Below are positions 9,101-18,582 of a DNA stretch of 64,000 bases, in pieces. The stretch comes from Bacteroidia bacterium. GTDB lineage: Bacteria; Bacteroidota; Bacteroidia; AKYH767-A; OLB10. Below the pieces are notes generated by a model. The model was given only the letters and a program-made list of their open reading frames with translations. It was not told the DNA's origin and ran no database searches. The position numbers and the translations under genes are program-made. Location: assembly GCA_037045145.1 (NCBI GenBank), contig JBAOIA010000011.1:310001-374000 (forward strand). The letters run 5' to 3'. Each line of letters starts with the position of its first letter. The first letter of the stretch is position 1.

Positions 9101-10096
9101 TTAATCAACGCTACCTACCCCTTTCATCATATTAATTTCCTTTGCATCATATCCATTTTCGCAAAGCCATTTTGAAAATGTTGCTGTACTTCCATGAGTT
9201 ACATAAATTTTTTCTGCACCACTTTCTTTAACTGCTGTATTCAACTCCTCCCAGTCGGCATGGTCGCTTAGTGCAAAACCACGGTCAACATGACTGTAAT
9301 ATTTCGATTTACCATGCAACATCCAGCCACTGCAATAACCAACACTATAGTTTTCAAGTTTCTTGAATAATGCTGAGCGCGCCCCTGATGGTGATGCAAA
9401 TATTAATGCCCCTTTCAGGTTTTCTTTTTCATAGTTTGATTTCAACTGTTTAACATAAGGCAAATCACAACCGGCTTCGCGCAATCTGTTGTTGACAGCA
9501 ACAACATCGGGTGTTCCATAAATACCAAAGTCAAAATGGTTTAAGTGTTTAATAAGCCTTTGCATTTTACCAAGCGTATAACCCATCAGCACAGAAGTAG
9601 TTTGTTGCTGATTATTTGTATTTATCCATGCAGAAATATCCTGCATCACCTGTTGTTGTGGCTGCCATTTGTAAATGGGTAAACCAAACGTTGACTCTGT
9701 AATAAACACATTACATTTTACTTGTTCATATTTAGGACAGAAACCATCATCGTGTAGTTTATAATCGCCAGCTGCTACCCATACTTCATCTTTATACGCA
9801 ACCTTTATCTGTGCACTGCCAATAATATGACCTGCCGGATGCAAAGAGAACTTTACTCCGTTAATGGTAAATGTTTCACCATAATCAACCGTACGCAAAC
9901 TGATTTGTTCGCCCAATCGCATACGCAGCATGGCTTCTGAATCTTTATGAGCAAGATAGTGACTGCTTCCAGGGCGTGCATGGTCGCTGTGCGCATGTGT
10001 GATGATGGCATTTTCCACTCTGCGATGTGGATCAATATAGACATCTGCCTGTGGACAGTAAATACCCTTGTTTGTCAACTCTAATAACATTGCCAT
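9101..10096 (-). CDS. Metallo-beta-lactamase-fold DNA exonuclease (ligase-associated type)
   Basis: This 331-residue protein has the metallo-beta-lactamase plus RMMBL architecture of the SNM1/Ysh1-like nucleases. It shows HAHSDH (zinc site), HPAGHIIGS, an acidic motif in AAGDYKL, and a C-terminal SDHADW plus a YVTHG block. In other bacteria this family is the exonuclease of a DNA-damage cluster with an ATP-dependent DNA ligase and a Lhr-like helicase. No ligase or Lhr-like gene is adjacent here. I chose ATG at 10096 over 10183 because homologues begin shortly before the conserved LTNKGIYCP block and because a near-match -7 element (TATCTTTA) lies upstream. Confidence 0.85.
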   Translation of the reverse strand: MAMLLELTNKGIYCPQADVYIDPHRRVENAIITHAHSDHARPGSSHYLAHKDSEAMLRMRLGEQISLRTVDYGETFTINGVKFSLHPAGHIIGSAQIKVAYKDEVWVAAGDYKLHDDGFCPKYEQVKCNVFITESTFGLPIYKWQPQQQVMQDISAWINTNNQQQTTSVLMGYTLGKMQRLIKHLNHFDFGIYGTPDVVAVNNRLREAGCDLPYVKQLKSNYEKENLKGALIFASPSGARSALFKKLENYSVGYCSGWMLHGKSKYYSHVDRGFALSDHADWEELNTAVKESGAEKIYVTHGSTATFSKWLCENGYDAKEINMMKGVGSVD

Positions 10097-10184
10097 GACG
10101 ATGATGCAATTATTTGTAATTACGTAAAGATATAAATGTGTTGTTAAAATAGAATTAACATCATACAAAAATGGTTTAAACATG

Positions 10185-10192
10185 TTACTTTG
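10185..10192 (+). promoter_or_regulatory. -7-like element TTACTTTG before the membrane glycosyltransferase-like gene
   Basis: TTACTTTG differs from TAnnTTTG at one position and is followed after 5 nt by the ATG at 10198, the same spacing as for the TonB receptor. Confidence 0.4.
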
Positions 10193-10197
10193 CGTCC

Positions 10198-11571
10198 ATG
10201 AATCAGACTATGCGGCTTATCCTTTTGGGAATATTGGTGTTTGCCAGTCGTTGGTTTTTTCTTGATGCCGGTTATGGTGCCGAAGAAGATGCATGGGGCT
10301 ATGCCATGAATGCACTTGCAATGGATTCAACACATAGTTATCAGTATTCACGTTTGCCCGGACACCCTGTACCTGAGTATATCTATTACCTTTTGCCTGT
10401 AAGACATTCTTTTGTTTTTAACCTATGTACAGCGCTGTTAAGTACCATTGCTGTGTTGCTGTTTTATTTAATCTGCAATAAGTATAAACTCAATGCTACA
10501 GCCGGAGCGTTGATGCTTGCTTTTACTCCAGTATTTTATATTCAAAGTACCAATGCAATGGATTATAACTGGTCTTTGTGTTTCTTATTAGCATCACTCT
10601 ATTTTGCAGGAAGGAGAAAAATATTTTTAGTTGCCTTCATGCTTGCTTTAGCTACAGGATGCCGCATCACTGCTATTCTTTTTATACTACCACTGTGTAT
10701 TTATCTCTATAAAGCTGATAAAAGCTGGAAACATATCAGGCAATTGCTTTTTCTTACACCCATACTCAGTACACTATGCTATCTTCCATTAATTCTGAAA
10801 TATCAATTAAAGTTTCTTACCTACGTAAATCAGTTTGGATATCCCTCTGTTTTAAAAACCATCTATAAAGCATCTTTTGGAGTTTGGGGTACATTGGGTT
10901 TTATAGTTATAGTTATAGCTTTTGGATATGCTCTTCAAAATATTATTATTGGAAACCAAAGCCGAAAATATAAACCCATATTGTTGTGTGCCGCATCAAC
11001 AATTATAATTTATACCTTACTTTTTTTCTATGAACCGCATAAGTCTGCATATCTCATTCCAATAATTCCCTTCGTGTTTATAATAATTCTGATTGCATTG
11101 CAGGACAAAGTTTGGCCCGTAGTGATTACAGCTTCATTGGCAACAAGCTGTTTTTTTGCAGGTATCAATCTGGCCGAGCCCAACCGGTCGGCACTACCCG
11201 GTAAATTTGCATTAACAAGAAAAGTTAATAACCAACGGATATGCTTCGACCCTTTGAGTGGTAATGTTGTTGACGATTATGCCAAAAGAATACAGCGAAT
11301 AAAATATGCTGAAAGTGTTATTGAAAAAGTGCAGCATCTACAAGGTGGCAATGCAGTGATTTGTGGCTATTGGGTTAATATGATTTCCATTTTGAGTATA
11401 GGACACCTGAACGAGCAAATAACACTGTTGCATTATGCCGATGAGCAGGAACTGATAAGATTGAAAAATGCCAATATGAAGATTTATTATATACCGGGGC
11501 AAGACAGTTTTAATGATGTTTGTTTTAAAAGTGTCTTTACACATAAATGGGCAAAAAGCCTATTTCCATAA
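10198..11571 (+). CDS. Polytopic membrane protein, glycosyltransferase 39/ArnT-like
   Basis: This 457-residue protein has about ten hydrophobic segments. After the first membrane segment comes an acidic loop (GAEEDAWGYA), the position at which GT-C fold transferases of the PMT/ArnT group carry their catalytic acidic residues. A cytoplasmic/periplasmic tail of about 130 residues follows the last membrane segment. GT-C enzymes move a sugar from a polyprenyl-phosphate donor to lipid, glycan or protein. The family assignment rests on topology and the first loop, so substrate and product are unknown. It is transcribed away from the exonuclease gene. Confidence 0.65.
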   Translation: MNQTMRLILLGILVFASRWFFLDAGYGAEEDAWGYAMNALAMDSTHSYQYSRLPGHPVPEYIYYLLPVRHSFVFNLCTALLSTIAVLLFYLICNKYKLNATAGALMLAFTPVFYIQSTNAMDYNWSLCFLLASLYFAGRRKIFLVAFMLALATGCRITAILFILPLCIYLYKADKSWKHIRQLLFLTPILSTLCYLPLILKYQLKFLTYVNQFGYPSVLKTIYKASFGVWGTLGFIVIVIAFGYALQNIIIGNQSRKYKPILLCAASTIIIYTLLFFYEPHKSAYLIPIIPFVFIIILIALQDKVWPVVITASLATSCFFAGINLAEPNRSALPGKFALTRKVNNQRICFDPLSGNVVDDYAKRIQRIKYAESVIEKVQHLQGGNAVICGYWVNMISILSIGHLNEQITLLHYADEQELIRLKNANMKIYYIPGQDSFNDVCFKSVFTHKWAKSLFP

Positions 11572-11697
11572 AAATTATCAATCTCAATAGCTAAATTTAG
11601 TCTTCATTTAAAGTTAAAGTTTAATCCTTTTACCTGCATATCAACGACTTTAACAAAATATCGTTAAAATTTTGCCGGTGCAAAGGGAATTTTTATA

Positions 11698-11705
11698 TAT
11701 TTTTG
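11698..11705 (+). promoter_or_regulatory. -7 promoter element TATTTTTG
   Basis: This is an exact TAnnTTTG match 30 nt before the start of the half glycogen-synthase gene. A TTTG at 11671-11674 could serve as the -33 element, although the spacing is slightly long. Confidence 0.5.
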
Positions 11706-11735
11706 CATACGTAAATTTTAAGAGAAGAAGATTGC

Positions 11736-12563
11736 ATGATTAAAAAGCCCAAGGTCCTGTTCATATCGCAGGAAATTTTCCCTTATCTCGAAAGTTCAAC
11801 AATAGGTAACATTGCAAGACATCTGCCACAAGGCACACAAGAGAAAGGTAAAGAAATAAGAACCTTTATGCCACGCTTTGGCGTTGTTAATGAGCGTAGA
11901 AATCAATTACATGAAGTTATCCGACTTTCAGGTATGAATCTGATAATTGATGAAAGCGATCATCCTTTAATTATAAAGGTTGCCAGTATTCAGGCTGCTC
12001 GCATGCAAGTGTATTTCATTGATAATGAGGAGTATTTTCAAAGAAAACACACAACGCATGATGCAGACAACAACTTTTTTAAAGACAATGACGACCGAAC
12101 CATTTTCTTCTGTCGTGGTGTTCTTGAAACGGTTAAAAAACTCGGTTGGGCACCGGATATAATTCATTGCCATGGCTGGATGTCGAGTCTGATTCCATTA
12201 TTTGTAAAAACAGCTTATCGCGAAGACCCTATTTTCAGAAATGCAAGAGTAGTGTATTCTGTGTATGATGATGAATTCAGTGAATCCTTTCATGACAGTT
12301 ACTCCAAAAAGTTAATGATGGAAGGAATATCAACTAATGATGTAAAAGACATAAAAAGTCCAAACTTCGAAAACATTACAATTGCTGCAATTAACAAGTC
12401 CGATGCTATCATTAAAGGTGCTGAAAAACTCAATACCAAGATTGATAATCATATTAAAAAATCAGGCAAATTGATTTTACCATACCAATCTCCTGAAAAT
12501 TACGTTGAGGCATACAATACTTTCTATGACGAAATCATGGAAGAAATATCCATTGAAGCCTAA
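11736..12563 (+). CDS. Stand-alone, degenerate N-terminal half of glycogen/starch synthase (GT5-like)
   Basis: The 275 residues match only the N-terminal Rossmann domain of GT5 glycogen synthase (about 480 residues in full): KVLFISQEIFPY, a PRFG block, YFIDNEEYF, and DIIHCHGWMSSLIP. The catalytic C-terminal domain is absent and the DNA after the stop goes directly into another gene, so this is not a frameshift. The ADP-glucose-binding KxGGL motif, expected right after the first strand, is replaced by ESSTIG. A transferase activity is therefore unlikely. I recall similar short proteins near glmS in other Bacteroidota, which would make it a conserved repurposed domain rather than decay. Its role is unknown. 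Confidence 0.85.
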   Translation: MIKKPKVLFISQEIFPYLESSTIGNIARHLPQGTQEKGKEIRTFMPRFGVVNERRNQLHEVIRLSGMNLIIDESDHPLIIKVASIQAARMQVYFIDNEEYFQRKHTTHDADNNFFKDNDDRTIFFCRGVLETVKKLGWAPDIIHCHGWMSSLIPLFVKTAYREDPIFRNARVVYSVYDDEFSESFHDSYSKKLMMEGISTNDVKDIKSPNFENITIAAINKSDAIIKGAEKLNTKIDNHIKKSGKLILPYQSPENYVEAYNTFYDEIMEEISIEA

Positions 12564-12613
12564 GCAGAGTATTGTCCAACATAAATTATTTTCAAAAACC
12601 ACGCCTTATTTAT

Positions 12614-13906
12614 ATGCAACACTTTAAGCGTTTGTGGATGGCATGTGTCGTGCTTCTAAGCATTTCATGTAACAAACCCGATTCTGTAGGTTTGAACCTC
12701 TTACCCGGAGAAGATGCCATGAATGTTGATTTTTTCGACACATTGACACTTCAGACTTCATATAAGCAGGAAGACAGTTTGCGTACCGATGCACATCTGC
12801 TTTATGAACTTCAGGCCACCAATCATCAGTTAATGATCGGAAAATATGTTGACCCTGTTTTTGGTGAAACAAGTGCTGAGTTATTTACACAACTTAAGCC
12901 ATCAGCAGTTTTTTCCAATACCAACAAAACATTTGATTCGTTATTTCTGAATCTGGCATATATTTCTAACTACGGTGACACTTCTGCCTTGCAGACTTTT
13001 GAGGTTTATGAACTCACTGATGCCATGTATGACACGGCAAGTTATTATTCTTTCAACAATCTTAATTACAGCACAAAAGTTGGCGAAATAACATTTAAGG
13101 TTGAAGATGTAAAAGACAGTATTGTAAATATTGACTCAACAAAAAGTGCCCCACGACTGCGTCTGCGACTAGATGATGTTTTAGGTCAGAAAATATTTAA
13201 CTCCGACTTAAGCGATCCATCAAAATTTAAAGAAACGGTTAAAGGTTTTTGTATTAAACCGGCAGCAGCATCGTATGGAAGTATTATCAATTTCGATGCA
13301 AAAACAACCGTTTCGTCAATGATAATGTATTTTACAGATCCGGCTACTACAGGCATTGACTCATTACCGTTTTATTTTTATAGTTCTGATGGCAGCATAG
13401 CCCGTTTCAGCAGGTTTACACATGATTATTCAGCATTTGATTTCACCAATCCTCTGACTGATAAAGCCTACGTTCAGACAATGGGTGGTATAAAAACAAA
13501 GATCACCATTCCCTATCTCAACAACCTGAAACAATTAGGACCTATATCCATTAATAAAGCTGAATTAATAATTAATGTTGACCCTGGTACCGTAACCAAT
13601 TTTCCTGCTCCTGATGCATTGAGTCTTTATGCCATAGATTCTGAAGGGCAAATACAAACTTTGCCTGATTTGACACGTTCATCTACACTTTTTGGCGGTG
13701 GACTGGCAAATAATCAGTATCGTTTTAATATTGCACAGTTTTTGCAACAGATTTTATATGAAAAACGTATAGACTACGGAATGTACTTAAGAGTCAGGGT
13801 GCCGGTAGCCTTTCAAACACCAAATCGTGTGGCTTTGACAGGAGGTGATTCTATGTCAACATTACGAATGAAACTACAAATTACTTATACAAAATTAAAT
13901 CCATAA
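12614..13906 (+). CDS. DUF4270-type lipoprotein
   Basis: This 430-residue exported lipoprotein has signal-peptide residues 1-19 and a lipobox ending in SISC. The mature part begins NKPDSVGLNLLPGED, the characteristic opening of DUF4270 proteins, and is beta-rich throughout. The function of the family is unknown. The longer frame from TTG 12572 would put 14 extra residues before the signal peptide, so ATG 12614 is preferred. The gene lies between the GT5-like half gene and glmS with a 6-nt gap to glmS. Confidence 0.85.
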   Translation: MQHFKRLWMACVVLLSISCNKPDSVGLNLLPGEDAMNVDFFDTLTLQTSYKQEDSLRTDAHLLYELQATNHQLMIGKYVDPVFGETSAELFTQLKPSAVFSNTNKTFDSLFLNLAYISNYGDTSALQTFEVYELTDAMYDTASYYSFNNLNYSTKVGEITFKVEDVKDSIVNIDSTKSAPRLRLRLDDVLGQKIFNSDLSDPSKFKETVKGFCIKPAAASYGSIINFDAKTTVSSMIMYFTDPATTGIDSLPFYFYSSDGSIARFSRFTHDYSAFDFTNPLTDKAYVQTMGGIKTKITIPYLNNLKQLGPISINKAELIINVDPGTVTNFPAPDALSLYAIDSEGQIQTLPDLTRSSTLFGGGLANNQYRFNIAQFLQQILYEKRIDYGMYLRVRVPVAFQTPNRVALTGGDSMSTLRMKLQITYTKLNP

Positions 13907-13912
13907 AATATC

Positions 13913-15748
13913 ATGTGTGGAATCGTTGCCTATATAGGAAATCGTCAAGCTTATCCAATAGTTATTAAAGGACTTCAGCGTTTGGAATATCGCGGTTATG
14001 ACAGTGCCGGTGTGGCATTATTGAATGGCGAATTGAGTGTTTACAAAAAAGCAGGAAAGGTTGCTGACCTGGCCGCCTATGTATCTGATAAAAATTTAGT
14101 CGGACAAGTAGGAATGGGACATACACGTTGGGCAACACATGGTGAACCGAACGATAGAAATGCACATCCGCATTATTCCGAATCGAAAGATTTAGCCATC
14201 ATCCACAACGGTATTATCGAAAACTATGCAGCCATTAAACAAGAGCTGATAAACTTAGGTCATACATTTAAAAGTGATACAGACACTGAAGTGCTGATAC
14301 ATCTTATTGAAGAAATAAAACATAAAACCCATGTAGCTACCGAAGAGGCTGTACGTCTTGCTTTGGGCGAAGTTATTGGAGCTTATGCCATTGTTGTTTT
14401 ATCAAAGAATGAGCCTAACAAAATGATTGCTGCACGTAAGGGCAGCCCTATTGTTGTGGGTATTGGTAAAGACGAATTTTTTATTGCTTCTGATGCAACA
14501 CCTATTGTAGAATATACTAAAAACGTTGCCTACCTTAACGATGGCGAAGTTGCAACAATAGATAATGGTAAGCTGACTGTAAAAACTATTGATAACGAAA
14601 CCAAAATTCCTTTTGTTCAGGAATTGGAGTTAAAGCTTGAAGCCATTGAAAAAGGTGGTTACGATCATTTCATGATGAAAGAAATCTATGAGCAACCCCG
14701 CTCTATTTGGGACAGCATGCGTGGTCGTATTGATGCTGACAAAGGCAGGTTGAGATTAGGTGGTATCAGCGAATTCGAAAATAAACTTATCAATGCAAAA
14801 AGAATAATCATTGTTGCCTGCGGAACATCATGGCATGCAGCATTGGTTGCAGAATATCTTATTGAAGACCTGGCACGTATTCCTGTAGAGGTTGAATATG
14901 CCTCCGAATTCCGATATAGAAATCCTATCATCTCAGAAGATGATGTAGTAATTGCTATATCGCAAAGTGGCGAAACTGCCGACACCCTTGCAGCCATTGA
15001 AATGGCTAAAGAACGCGGTGCAACAATCTTTGGCGTTTGTAATGTTGTGGGAGCATCTATTCCACGTGCAACACATGCAGGCTCCTATACACATGCCGGA
15101 CCGGAAATTGGTGTGGCTTCTACCAAAGCATTTACGGCACAAGTAACAGTACTGACCTTAATGGCACTTCAGATTGCTAACAAAAGAGGTACCATCACAC
15201 AATCACGTTTTCGTGCATTGCTCAACGAACTTGAGACCATTCCTTCAAAAGTAGAAATTGCACTTAAATCAAACGATAAGGTTAAAGAAATATCTGCATT
15301 GTTTAAAGACTCCAGAAACTTCCTTTATTTAGGTCGTGGTTATGGATTTCCTGTTGCATTAGAAGGTGCATTAAAACTTAAAGAGATTTCATACATACAT
15401 GCCGAAGGTTATCCTGCTGCAGAAATGAAACACGGGCCTATTGCTTTAATTGACGAAGAAATGCCTGTAGTTGTTATTGCAACAAAAAATTCTTCATACG
15501 AAAAAGTGGTTTCAAACATTCAGGAAGTAAAAGCACGTAAAGGAAAAATAATTGCCATTGTAACAGAAGGTGATGTTGATGTTAAGAAGATGGCAGATTA
15601 TGCAATTGAAATTCCGGAAACGGATGATATTCTTGTACCATTAGTAAGTGTAATACCATTGCAGTTATTAAGCTATCATATTGCAGTTATGCGTGGTTGT
15701 AATGTTGATCAGCCTCGTAATCTGGCAAAAAGTGTTACCGTTGAGTAA
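13913..15748 (+). CDS. glmS: Glutamine-fructose-6-phosphate aminotransferase (isomerizing)
   Basis: GlmS makes glucosamine-6-phosphate from fructose-6-phosphate and glutamine, the first committed step to UDP-GlcNAc for peptidoglycan and lipopolysaccharide. The 611-residue length is standard. The N-terminal nucleophile Cys2 is in MCGIVAYIG, glutaminase motifs LEYRGYDSAG and GHTRWATHG follow, then two SIS isomerase domains with SQSGETADT, GPEIGVASTKAFT and the terminal DQPRNLAKSVTVE. It probably shares a transcript with the DUF4270 gene. No glmS ribozyme is expected in this phylum and none is seen. Confidence 0.98.
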   Translation: MCGIVAYIGNRQAYPIVIKGLQRLEYRGYDSAGVALLNGELSVYKKAGKVADLAAYVSDKNLVGQVGMGHTRWATHGEPNDRNAHPHYSESKDLAIIHNGIIENYAAIKQELINLGHTFKSDTDTEVLIHLIEEIKHKTHVATEEAVRLALGEVIGAYAIVVLSKNEPNKMIAARKGSPIVVGIGKDEFFIASDATPIVEYTKNVAYLNDGEVATIDNGKLTVKTIDNETKIPFVQELELKLEAIEKGGYDHFMMKEIYEQPRSIWDSMRGRIDADKGRLRLGGISEFENKLINAKRIIIVACGTSWHAALVAEYLIEDLARIPVEVEYASEFRYRNPIISEDDVVIAISQSGETADTLAAIEMAKERGATIFGVCNVVGASIPRATHAGSYTHAGPEIGVASTKAFTAQVTVLTLMALQIANKRGTITQSRFRALLNELETIPSKVEIALKSNDKVKEISALFKDSRNFLYLGRGYGFPVALEGALKLKEISYIHAEGYPAAEMKHGPIALIDEEMPVVVIATKNSSYEKVVSNIQEVKARKGKIIAIVTEGDVDVKKMADYAIEIPETDDILVPLVSVIPLQLLSYHIAVMRGCNVDQPRNLAKSVTVE

Positions 15749-15841
15749 CATTTGTGTTTCATCAACTTCTCTCATAAAATTTCAGTTAACATTACCATAT
15801 CGCTGCTGGATAATTCATACTTCAACAGGATTTAACTAATA

Positions 15842-17035
15842 TTGTCTGCTCATAGTCAAAAAACTTTGAAAAAACGAATTGCAATTCTTGGTTCAACCGG
15901 TAGTATTGGCAGGCAGGCACTTGAAGTGATTGCCGCACATGCCGATGTTTTTGAAGTTGAGTTATTAACTGCAAACAGTAATATTGAACTACTCGAAAAA
16001 CAAGTAAGGCAATTTACCCCTGCTACAGTTGTTGTAACTGATAAAGAGAAATACAAAACGCTTAAAGAAAATATTGCAGACCTTCCGGTTAAAGTTTTTG
16101 CCGGAATTGAGTCTGCTGAACAAGCCGTACAGTCCGACTCCATTGACATTGTTCTTACAGCCATGGTAGGCTATGCAGGATTGTTACCAACGATTGCAGC
16201 AATAAAAAGTAAAAAGACCATTGCCCTTGCCAATAAAGAAACACTTGTGGTGGCAGGAAAAATTATAACCTCCCTTGCAGAAGAAAACGGTGTGAGCATT
16301 TACCCTGTTGACTCCGAACACTCAGCCATTTTTCAATGTCTTACAGGAGAGTTTCATAACCAGATAGACAAAATTTATTTAACAGCATCGGGCGGGCCAT
16401 TCCGAGGAAAAAGTAAAAAAGAGTTAGAACAGGTAACATTGGCTCAGGCATTGAAACATCCAAACTGGAGCATGGGTGCAAAAATTACGGTTGACTCTGC
16501 TACCATGATGAATAAAGGCCTTGAAATGATTGAAGCCAAATGGCTCTTTGGATTGCAGCCACATCAAATTAATGTTGTTGTACATCCACAGTCAATCATA
16601 CATTCTGTAGTGCAATTTACTGATGGCAGCATGAAAGCACAAATGGGTTTGCCTGATATGAAACTACCTATACTGTATGCGTTAAGCTATCCACATCGCC
16701 TGAAGACCGATTTCATGAGATTCAGTTTTTTTGACTACCCTCAACTTACTTTCGAGAAACCGGATACAGAAGTTTTTCCTGCCTTACTCCTGGCTGAAGA
16801 AGCAATGAAAAAAGATGGAAACATGCCTTGTATTCTTAATGCAGCAAACGAAGTTGCTGTTGCTGCGTTTCTCAAAGAGAAAATAAGTTTCTTTCAGATT
16901 CCCGGCATTACAAAACATCTCATGTCAAAAATTACCTACATTGAAAAACCATCGCTTGAAGACCTTATTGCAACAGATACAGAAACACGATTGCAAACGG
17001 AAATATTATTGACTAAAAAAATTAACTTCGCATAA
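15842..17035 (+). CDS. dxr: 1-deoxy-D-xylulose 5-phosphate reductoisomerase
   Basis: Dxr converts DXP to 2-C-methyl-D-erythritol 4-phosphate with NADPH, the second step of the MEP isoprenoid pathway. The NADPH motif GSTGSIGRQ is at the N-terminus, the metal/substrate motif VDSEHSAIFQC near residue 160, and SGGPFRG and NKGLEMIEA follow. At 397 residues it is of usual length. There is no in-frame ATG before the conserved region: the start is TTG at 15842, or TTG at 15866, which gives the KKRIAILG opening seen in most homologues. The gene is 93 nt after glmS and 15 nt before rseP. Confidence 0.96.
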   Translation: MSAHSQKTLKKRIAILGSTGSIGRQALEVIAAHADVFEVELLTANSNIELLEKQVRQFTPATVVVTDKEKYKTLKENIADLPVKVFAGIESAEQAVQSDSIDIVLTAMVGYAGLLPTIAAIKSKKTIALANKETLVVAGKIITSLAEENGVSIYPVDSEHSAIFQCLTGEFHNQIDKIYLTASGGPFRGKSKKELEQVTLAQALKHPNWSMGAKITVDSATMMNKGLEMIEAKWLFGLQPHQINVVVHPQSIIHSVVQFTDGSMKAQMGLPDMKLPILYALSYPHRLKTDFMRFSFFDYPQLTFEKPDTEVFPALLLAEEAMKKDGNMPCILNAANEVAVAAFLKEKISFFQIPGITKHLMSKITYIEKPSLEDLIATDTETRLQTEILLTKKINFA

Positions 17036-17050
17036 AATTTTTAAAATCTG

Positions 17051-18382
17051 ATGAGTGGATTGATTATGGCAGCTCAGTTGATACTGGGCCTCTCAATATT
17101 GGTAACCCTGCATGAACTGGGACATTTTCTTGCTGCAAGAATGTTCGGTATCAAGGTCGAAAAGTTTTACCTGTTTTTTGATGCATGGGGAATAAAATTA
17201 TTTAGCTTTAAAAAAGGCGATTGTGAATATGGTATAGGATGGCTTCCTTTTGGCGGCTATGTAAAAATTGCAGGCATGGTTGATGAAAGCATGGACAAAG
17301 ATCAGTTGGCACAGCCTGCACAACCTTGGGAATTCAGGAGTAAGCCCGCATGGCAAAGATTAATTGTCATGGTTGCAGGTGTTGTAATGAATGTTATCCT
17401 TGGCATTGCCATTTTTTCAATGAGCTTATTGCACTACAAAGGTAGTTATCTTAAAAACGACTCTGTTAAACATGGCATTGTTGCCTATAAACTGGGTGAG
17501 GAAATTGGTTTGCGTACGGGAGATAAAGTTGTTGCTATTAATGGAAAACCATTCGATCGTTTTGATGACTTACTTTCAACACGTGTATTATTTGGTGCAA
17601 CATTAACTGTTAACCGCATTGGTGAGACAATACAAATTGAAGTGCCTGATGATTTTTATAAAAAAACAGGTCCTAATGCACGTTCACTTTTTCTTGGAGC
17701 AGGACATCTGACCTATGTTGTTAAAGAAGTTGTAGTTGGCGAAAATGCATTCAAAGCCGGTGTAGAAAACGGTGATATCATTACAGAGGTAGATAAACAA
17801 AAAATTACCGGTGAAGATTTTATGCAACGCTACTTTGCTGATAAGAAAGGAGAAACTGCATTACTCTCAATAATTCGCGATGGCAAACCCATGGACATTA
17901 CAGTAAACATCAGTTCAAAAGGAACTATTGGCGTGCGATATAATGGTGACGTAGTAATACCTGAGGAATATATTAAAACACCTTACACATTATCATCAGC
18001 ATTGGCATTTGGTACATCAGATGCATTTGAAACATTAGTGAGCAATGCTAAAGGGTTTAAGAAACTCTTTAAAGGTGAAGAAAAATTTCAGGAATCTGTT
18101 CAAGGGCCTATTGGTATAGCAAAAATTTATGGTGGCACTTGGGATTGGCCACATTTTTGGGTGCTTACCGGCTTGCTGTCTATGATTCTTGCTTTTATGA
18201 ATATACTTCCTATTCCTGCACTCGATGGCGGGCATGTTTTATTTCTGCTTATTGAATCTGTAACACGTAAAAAATTCAGTGATGCATTTATGGAAAAAAC
18301 TCAGGTTGTTGGAATGGTTTTACTCCTCTCATTAATGGTCTTTGTTATTGGAAACGATATCTGGCGGGCATTTATTAAATAG
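17051..18382 (+). CDS. rseP: Site-2 membrane metalloprotease (RseP family)
   Basis: This inner-membrane zinc protease cleaves anti-sigma factors or signal peptides within the membrane. The active-site HELGH is at residues 21-25 in the first membrane segment, and the second zinc-ligand region NILPIPALDGGHV is near residue 385. A PDZ region lies between them (about 140-290). The family signature FGGYVKIAGM is near residue 75. The 443-residue length and four membrane segments are normal. The order dxr-rseP is common in bacteria. Confidence 0.96.
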   Translation: MSGLIMAAQLILGLSILVTLHELGHFLAARMFGIKVEKFYLFFDAWGIKLFSFKKGDCEYGIGWLPFGGYVKIAGMVDESMDKDQLAQPAQPWEFRSKPAWQRLIVMVAGVVMNVILGIAIFSMSLLHYKGSYLKNDSVKHGIVAYKLGEEIGLRTGDKVVAINGKPFDRFDDLLSTRVLFGATLTVNRIGETIQIEVPDDFYKKTGPNARSLFLGAGHLTYVVKEVVVGENAFKAGVENGDIITEVDKQKITGEDFMQRYFADKKGETALLSIIRDGKPMDITVNISSKGTIGVRYNGDVVIPEEYIKTPYTLSSALAFGTSDAFETLVSNAKGFKKLFKGEEKFQESVQGPIGIAKIYGGTWDWPHFWVLTGLLSMILAFMNILPIPALDGGHVLFLLIESVTRKKFSDAFMEKTQVVGMVLLLSLMVFVIGNDIWRAFIK

Positions 18383-18508
18383 TTTTTTATTACAACTTTT
18401 TCTTCCTTATTTCAAAATTAGTTGGCCTTCTTGCAGCAAGATTTATTTTACCTGTTACCTAATAAACGAATTTAAATTAGAAAGTTTTTTTAAGTAATAG
18501 AATAATTG

Positions 18509-18554
18509 TCAAAAATTAAAAAGGCTATCTCAAATATCATTCTGAGACAGCCTT
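18509..18554 (-). terminator. Rho-independent terminator of the efflux operon
   Basis: On the minus strand a 12-bp stem (arms at 18543-18554 and 18521-18532, one non-Watson-Crick pair) with a 10-nt loop is followed by TTTTTAATTTTT. It lies 28 nt after the stop of the RND permease gene. It may also stop rseP read-through from the other side. Confidence 0.8.
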
Positions 18555-18582
18555 GTTCAATTATAAACTTTAAAAATTTCTA

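Noticed and set aside
13750..13912. glmS ribozyme or other leader RNA before glmS
   Set aside because: Only 6 nt separate the DUF4270 stop from the glmS start, leaving no room for a leader RNA.
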